From Chitinophaga sp. CB10 (GTDB lineage: Bacteria > Bacteroidota > Bacteroidia > Chitinophagales > Chitinophagaceae), in assembly GCA_001870995.2 (NCBI GenBank), contig MLAV02000002.1, positions 62,001 to 126,000 of the forward strand: DNA of 64,000 bases. Reading direction: 5' to 3'. Of this stretch, positions 59,266 to 64,000 are shown in pieces; positions within the stretch are counted from its first letter, which is position 1; every line of letters begins with the position of its first letter. The notes under the pieces were generated by a model. That model did no database searches. It saw only the letters and a program-made list of their open reading frames with translations, and was not told the DNA's origin. Position numbers and translations under genes: made by a program.

Positions 59266-62200
59266 ATGAAAACAAATGTACCCATCCAACGATGGCCCGG
59301 CAAATGCAGACCAGCTCTTTTCCGCTTCGGCCTGCTGCTCCTGCTCGCCATCTCGATGCAGACATCGGCGGGCGCACTGGCACAGGATCAGCCACTGACG
59401 GTTAAAGCCAAGGATGCCAGCCTGGAAACCATCTTCAGCATCATCCGGAAGCAAAGCGACTACCTCTTCATCTTCCGCGATGAAAACCTCTCTAAAGTTG
59501 CCAATAAAGTGACGCTCTCACTTGAGAAAGCAACGATAGACCAGGTGATGAATAAATGCCTGGAAGGCACCTCCCTCAGCTACCGCATTGTGGATAAAAC
59601 GGTGATCCTCATTCCCAGGCAAGAGGAACAAAGCTCCCGGCAGGTAGCGCCGGAATCTATCACGGGCACCGTGCAGGACGCTACTACCGGCGAAGTGCTG
59701 CCCGGCGTAACCGTTGGCGTGAAAGGCACTTCCAACGGTACCATCACCAATGCAAATGGTAAATTTGAATTGAAGAATATAACGCTGCCGGCTACACTGA
59801 ATTTCACCTTCGTAGGCTTTACCGCCCAACAACTCGTCATCACCAAAGCACAACATATCAACGTTCTCCTGAAACGCGAAAGCAAGGACATGCAGCAGGT
59901 GGTGGTAATCGGCTACGGTACGCAGAAGAAAGTAGACCTCACCGGCGCAGTGGGTAGTTTCAAACCTACCGAGCTCAATGCCCGCCCGGTACTGGGCCCA
60001 GACCAGATGATGCAGGGCCGCATTGCCGGCGTAAACGTCAGCTCCGCCTCCGGTACGCCAGGCGGCGCCGTACGCGTGAGCATCCGCGGTATCGGCTCCA
60101 TCAGCGCCAGCAACGAACCGCTGTACGTGATCGACGGGGTGCCGGTAATGCCGCATAACGCCGCCATCACCAACTTCGGGGAAAGCATGAACCCATTGGC
60201 AGAACTGAATCCGAACGACATCGAGTCCATCGACGTCCTCAAAGACGCCGCCTCCGCCTCCATCTACGGCTCCCGCGCTACCAACGGCGTGGTGCTCATC
60301 ACCACCAAAAGCGGCCGGAAAGGCAAAGGCCAGCTGACCGTGAATACTTTCGCCAGCATGCAGGAAGTAGCGCGGCTCAGCAAGGTAAAAATGGCCAACA
60401 GCGCGCAATATGTGGAAGTCGCCAACGAGGCCATCGATAACTACAATAACCAGTACGGCTATACGCCGGGCAACAGCAAATTCATCCCCTACATCTACAA
60501 TCCCTACCCGGGGCTGCCGGAAACAGACTGGATGGATGAGGTGCTGCGCAAAGCCTACACCAAAAGCCTGGATGTAGCGGCATCCGGCGGTACGGACAAA
60601 AGTACCTACTACATCAGCGGCGGTTACCTGAACCAGCAAGGCACCATTAAAACCAACGGGCTGGAAAAATACATGGCCCGCATCAACGTAACGAGCGAGC
60701 CCGTAAGCTGGGCGCGCATAGGCGCCAACATGAGCCTCACCTATTCCAAAAATAACCGCGTGCCGGGTTCCAACCTCGGTAGTACCATCATGGGCCGCAG
60801 CCTGCCGCAACGCCCGTTTGACAGGCCTTACAAGCCTAATGGCGATTATTACGTTGGTGGCACCAGCGACCTCGTTTATCACAATCCCGTGCAGATACTC
60901 AACGAAGAAACCGCCTACCTGGAAAACTACCGCCTCCTGGGCAACCTCTTCGCGGAACTGAAACTGGCCAAAGGGCTAACCTTCAAAACATCCCTGGGTA
61001 CGGACCTGATCTATACGCACGATTACATCTACTATAACCAGAAACACCCTTATGGCACCGGTAATGGCAGAAATATTGATGAGCGCCGCCTGCTGAGCAA
61101 CATCCTGCTGGAAAACACCCTCAGCTACAGCACCAACTTCGGTAAGCTGAAGGCCGACTTCCTCGCGGGGCAATCCTTCCAGCGTAACAGCGTCAGCTCT
61201 TCCAGCATCGACGGTAACGGCTTCCCTGCCCCATCGTTTGACGTGCTGGATGCTGCCGCAGTGATCAACGAGGCAGGTACCAACCTCTATGGCAACGCCA
61301 TGGAATCCTACTTCGCCAGGGCCAACTTCGCGTGGTCCGATAAATACCTGCTCGGCGTTTCCATGCGTACGGACGGCTCCTCCCGCTTTTCCCCGCAGAA
61401 CAGGTATGGCTATTTCCCTTCCGTATCCGCAGGATGGCAGGTATCCAAAGAGCCTTTCTGGCATTCGCCCGCTACGGACCTGAAAGTACGCGTGAGCTAC
61501 GGCGCTACCGGTAACCAGGAAGGCGTGAGCAACTATGCTTACCAATCCCTTACTACCGGCGGTTTCAACTACGATGGTAAAAGCGGCATCTCCGTTACTA
61601 CCACCGGCAACAATGACCTTACCTGGGAAAAGGCCAACCAGCTGGATGCCGGCATCGACCTCTCCCTGCTGAAAGGCGCTATAGAAGTAACCCTGGATTA
61701 CTTCAATAAGAAGACCACCAACCTCCTGTACAACATGCCTATCCAGGGTACTTCCGGCTTTACCAGCATCACCAGCAACATCGGCTCCATGCTGAACACC
61801 GGGGTGGAACTCGGCGTGAATACCAATGTAAACCTGGGCCCTGTGGTATGGAATTCCAACTTCAACATCGCCTATGTAAAGAACCGCATCACTTCCCTGA
61901 TCGGCAACAACGATGTGCTGAGCATCGGCAGCAACCGCGGCCTGAAAGTGGGCGAAGATATCGGTAGCTTCTGGGTGTACAAGATGACAGGCATCTACCA
62001 GGACGACAAGGAAGTGCCGAAACCGCTGTACGATATTGGCGTACGCGCCGGCGACGTGAAGTACGAGGACCTCAACAACGATGGAAATATCGACATCAAC
62101 GACCGCAAGATCGTAGGCAGCTCCAATCCTGACTTCTACGGCGGCTGGAACAATACCTTCCGTTACCGCAACTTCGACCTTGGCGTATTTGTGAATTATT

Positions 62201-62628
62201 CCGTTGGTGCGGATGTATATGCCTCCTGGCGGATTAACGCAGAAAAGCTGGGCCTCAGCGGGTTTAACAGCACGCTGCGTTCTGTGGAAACCAGGTGGAC
62301 CGGCCCCGGCACCAGCAATACCACGCCAAGAGCGATTTACAACCTCGGGTATAACATCTATAACAGCTCCCGCTGGCTGGAAGACGGCTCCTTCCTGCGC
62401 CTGAGAAGCGTTTCGCTGGGTTACAACCTCCCTGCTTCCCTGTTGCAGAAAGCGCACATCTCACGCTTACGCATATACGCACAAGCGGATAACCTCTGGT
62501 TATGGACCAAATACAACGGCCTGGATCCGGAAGTAAATTCCAATACGGACCCACGCTTCCTCGGGGAAGATAACCTGATATTACCGCAACCGCGTTCCTT
62601 TATCATCGGACTTAACCTGGGCTTCTAA
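59266..62628 (+). CDS. SusC-family TonB receptor with STN signalling domain
   Basis: A 1120-aa outer-membrane receptor. After a long signal region (MKTNVPIQRWPGKC..., then LLLLLAISMQTSAGALA) comes the STN domain (LTVKAKDASLETIFSIIRKQ, VTLSLEKATIDQVMNKCLEG), then the carboxypeptidase-regulatory-like domain (ITGTVQDATTGEVLPGVTVG), the TonB-box region DMQQVVVIGYGTQKKVDLTG, the plug (VSIRGIGSISASNEPLYVID) and the barrel ending RSFIIGLNLGF. The STN domain marks it as a transducer that activates the FecR/ECF pair upstream. The start at ATG 59266 is preferred over a TTG at 59242. It is followed by SusD after 18 bp. Substrate unknown. Confidence 0.95.
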   Translation: MKTNVPIQRWPGKCRPALFRFGLLLLLAISMQTSAGALAQDQPLTVKAKDASLETIFSIIRKQSDYLFIFRDENLSKVANKVTLSLEKATIDQVMNKCLEGTSLSYRIVDKTVILIPRQEEQSSRQVAPESITGTVQDATTGEVLPGVTVGVKGTSNGTITNANGKFELKNITLPATLNFTFVGFTAQQLVITKAQHINVLLKRESKDMQQVVVIGYGTQKKVDLTGAVGSFKPTELNARPVLGPDQMMQGRIAGVNVSSASGTPGGAVRVSIRGIGSISASNEPLYVIDGVPVMPHNAAITNFGESMNPLAELNPNDIESIDVLKDAASASIYGSRATNGVVLITTKSGRKGKGQLTVNTFASMQEVARLSKVKMANSAQYVEVANEAIDNYNNQYGYTPGNSKFIPYIYNPYPGLPETDWMDEVLRKAYTKSLDVAASGGTDKSTYYISGGYLNQQGTIKTNGLEKYMARINVTSEPVSWARIGANMSLTYSKNNRVPGSNLGSTIMGRSLPQRPFDRPYKPNGDYYVGGTSDLVYHNPVQILNEETAYLENYRLLGNLFAELKLAKGLTFKTSLGTDLIYTHDYIYYNQKHPYGTGNGRNIDERRLLSNILLENTLSYSTNFGKLKADFLAGQSFQRNSVSSSSIDGNGFPAPSFDVLDAAAVINEAGTNLYGNAMESYFARANFAWSDKYLLGVSMRTDGSSRFSPQNRYGYFPSVSAGWQVSKEPFWHSPATDLKVRVSYGATGNQEGVSNYAYQSLTTGGFNYDGKSGISVTTTGNNDLTWEKANQLDAGIDLSLLKGAIEVTLDYFNKKTTNLLYNMPIQGTSGFTSITSNIGSMLNTGVELGVNTNVNLGPVVWNSNFNIAYVKNRITSLIGNNDVLSIGSNRGLKVGEDIGSFWVYKMTGIYQDDKEVPKPLYDIGVRAGDVKYEDLNNDGNIDINDRKIVGSSNPDFYGGWNNTFRYRNFDLGVFVNYSVGADVYASWRINAEKLGLSGFNSTLRSVETRWTGPGTSNTTPRAIYNLGYNIYNSSRWLEDGSFLRLRSVSLGYNLPASLLQKAHISRLRIYAQADNLWLWTKYNGLDPEVNSNTDPRFLGEDNLILPQPRSFIIGLNLGF

Positions 62629-62646
62629 CCAATCGCTTTACTGATC

Positions 62647-63930
62647 ATGAAAAAGACCATCTTACCCATCATATTAGCCGGCGCCATGGCTTTCAGTTCC
62701 TGCAGCGGCCTGCTGGACGTGAAGTCCCACTCCGCCGTTGCCACCAATACGCTTTCCCCGGACGATGTGGAGTCCTTCCTGAGCGGCATCTACAACCGTG
62801 TGCAAAATGCGCCAGGCGCGGAATCCTACATCATGTTCGACATCACGGGCGGCAACCTGATCAACTCCGGTTCCACCACTGACGGGGGCTTAAATACTTT
62901 TATCAGCAATATCATGCGGCCGGAGCAGGGCCTGATGAGTACCGCCTGGAACGGCTATTACAGCGCGTTGTACCAGATCAACAACCTGCTGGCATCCGCT
63001 TCCCAGCTGCCTGAATCCACCCGCAAAAATGAAGTGCTGGGGATCGTGCACTTCTTCCGCGCTTATGAGTATTACAACCTCGTTACCCGCTGGGGCGGCG
63101 TACCCGTACTGGAAAAAAATACGGCGAACAAAGTGCCCCGGAACACCGAGGCGGAAGTATGGGCATTTATTGAAAAGGAGCTGGAAGCGGCCATCGCTAC
63201 GGCCCCTGCCTACTCCAACGGCGCTTACAACTATGTGTCCAACATGGCGGCAAAAGCCCTCATGGCTCGCGTAAAGCTGGCGCAGCACAAAAATTCCGAA
63301 GCGGCCACCTATGCAGAAGAGGTGATAAAATCCGGCTTTTTCCAGCTGGACGCTTTTGAAAAGATCTTCCGCGCGCTCGCCAATACGGAAGTTATCTTCT
63401 CCTTTAAAAATGCTACGATTGAGTCCAACACCAATATCAGCACCCTGTTTTATACCTACGCCCATCCTGTGAAAGGCAGCTATGTGTACCGCCCTACCAA
63501 CGAGGTAATGAACCTCTTCACGGCAACGGATACACGCAGGGCGATGACGGTAGATACCTACCAGGGCCTGAACGTAATCAACAAATACCCCAGCGGGCAA
63601 TCCGGTACCGATCCGCTGATCGTGGTACGCATCGCAGAAATGTACCTGATCAGCGCGGAAGGCCAGGGCCTGGCCGGCTTATCCCGGCTGAACGAGCTGC
63701 GCGCTGCCCGTGGCCTGGCGGCTGTAACGCCTGCAACAGAGGAGGATTACCTCAATACGGTTTTATTGGAGAGAAGGAAAGAATTCGTGGGAGAAGGCTT
63801 CCGCTGGTTTGACCTCGTACGGCTGAACAGGACCAGCGACCTGGGCCTGGCGGAAAGGGAGTCGAAATTCCCGATACCGATGAACGAGCTCGCGTTAAAC
63901 AACTTACTACAGCAAAATCCAAAATATTAA
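62647..63930 (+). CDS. SusD/RagB-family lipoprotein
   Basis: A 427-aa lipoprotein (lipobox AFSSC, Cys at about residue 19). SusD features are DDVESFLSGIYNRVQNAPG, IVHFFRAYEYYNLVTRWGGVP, VVRIAEMYLISAEGQGL, LLERRKEFVGEGFRWFDLVR and the short C-terminus with FPIPMNELALN. It is the partner of the SusC at 59266. Its C-terminus is shorter than that of the SusD at 5012, but no key segment is missing. Confidence 0.95.
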   Translation: MKKTILPIILAGAMAFSSCSGLLDVKSHSAVATNTLSPDDVESFLSGIYNRVQNAPGAESYIMFDITGGNLINSGSTTDGGLNTFISNIMRPEQGLMSTAWNGYYSALYQINNLLASASQLPESTRKNEVLGIVHFFRAYEYYNLVTRWGGVPVLEKNTANKVPRNTEAEVWAFIEKELEAAIATAPAYSNGAYNYVSNMAAKALMARVKLAQHKNSEAATYAEEVIKSGFFQLDAFEKIFRALANTEVIFSFKNATIESNTNISTLFYTYAHPVKGSYVYRPTNEVMNLFTATDTRRAMTVDTYQGLNVINKYPSGQSGTDPLIVVRIAEMYLISAEGQGLAGLSRLNELRAARGLAAVTPATEEDYLNTVLLERRKEFVGEGFRWFDLVRLNRTSDLGLAERESKFPIPMNELALNNLLQQNPKY

Positions 63931-63934
63931 GACC

Positions 63935-64000
63935 ATGCAAGTTATTAGACTGGCCTGCTTCCTGCTGTTGAGCATCACAGCGGTAGCCTGCAACAAAGAC
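63935..64000 (+). CDS. partial lipoprotein gene at the right edge
   Basis: Starting at ATG 63935, four bases after the SusD stop, the last 66 bases code for 22 residues: MQVIRLACFLLLSITAVAC followed by NKD. This is a lipoprotein signal with lipobox TAVAC. The gene continues past the window. In SusCD loci this place is usually taken by a surface glycan-binding protein (SusE/SusF or DUF1735-type) or an enzyme; which one cannot be told. Confidence 0.75.
   Translation, partial: MQVIRLACFLLLSITAVACNKD

Overview
The window looks like a chromosomal stretch from a Bacteroidota species, most likely a Chitinophaga-like member of the Chitinophagaceae. The evidence is three SusC/TonB receptors (one cut by the left edge) and two SusD lipoproteins, an ECF sigma/FecR pair, Bacteroidota-type promoters (TTTG, about 20 nt, TAnnTTTG) before several genes, and dialkylresorcinol (flexirubin-type) genes darA/darB. 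I saw no rRNA, tRNA, CRISPR or insertion sequence.

Region 1 (1-4.9 kb): the start of a SusC receptor and a divergent LacI-family regulator share a LacI-type operator. Then come an rhlE-type helicase, a small di-heme cytochrome c, and a split Ada-like DNA-repair pair (AraC-HTH/methyltransferase plus a separate small Ada-type metal-binding protein).

Region 2 (5-31.7 kb) is a large polysaccharide and uronate utilisation locus: SusC/SusD, a GH89 alpha-N-acetylglucosaminidase, two DUF2264 proteins, a GH88 unsaturated glucuronyl hydrolase, a GH105-DUF4861 fusion, a heparinase II/III-like lyase, a second LacI regulator and the complete cytoplasmic route to pyruvate and glyceraldehyde 3-phosphate (KduI, KduD, UxaA, UxaB, UxaC, KdgK, KdgA) with an ExuT-type transporter. 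A 14-bp palindrome, TGCAAACGTTTGCA, occurs (perfect or nearly so) at four positions. Two copies lie exactly the same distance upstream of their gene starts, and one of these is buried in the last codons of kdgA. Lyase, GH88 and GH89 without any sulfatase suggests an unsulfated glycan of uronic acid and alpha-GlcNAc (heparosan-like) or a similar bacterial exopolysaccharide; this is inference.

Region 3 (31.8-43.4 kb) is housekeeping: mnmA, an MsbA-like ABC exporter, an RsmB-type rRNA methyltransferase, sucB and sucA of the 2-oxoglutarate dehydrogenase, rpsT and an M14 peptidase. Region 4 (43.4-44.6 kb) is a small AT-richer module of an XRE-like regulator and a Fic protein ('mobile mystery' A/B type), with three copies of an 18-bp element over a well-formed promoter.

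Region 5 (44.6-53 kb) is a one-strand dialkylresorcinol locus: darA, darB, an unrecognised 132-aa protein, a BtrH-like acyl-transfer protein, a two-gene ABC exporter, an acyl carrier protein, a FabF-like ketosynthase and a ketosynthase-like partner lacking the active-site Cys. Region 6 (53.3-64 kb): a head-GIN lipoprotein, guaA, a periplasmic-binding-type lipoprotein, then an ECF sigma/FecR/SusC(STN)/SusD locus that continues past the right edge into a partial lipoprotein gene.
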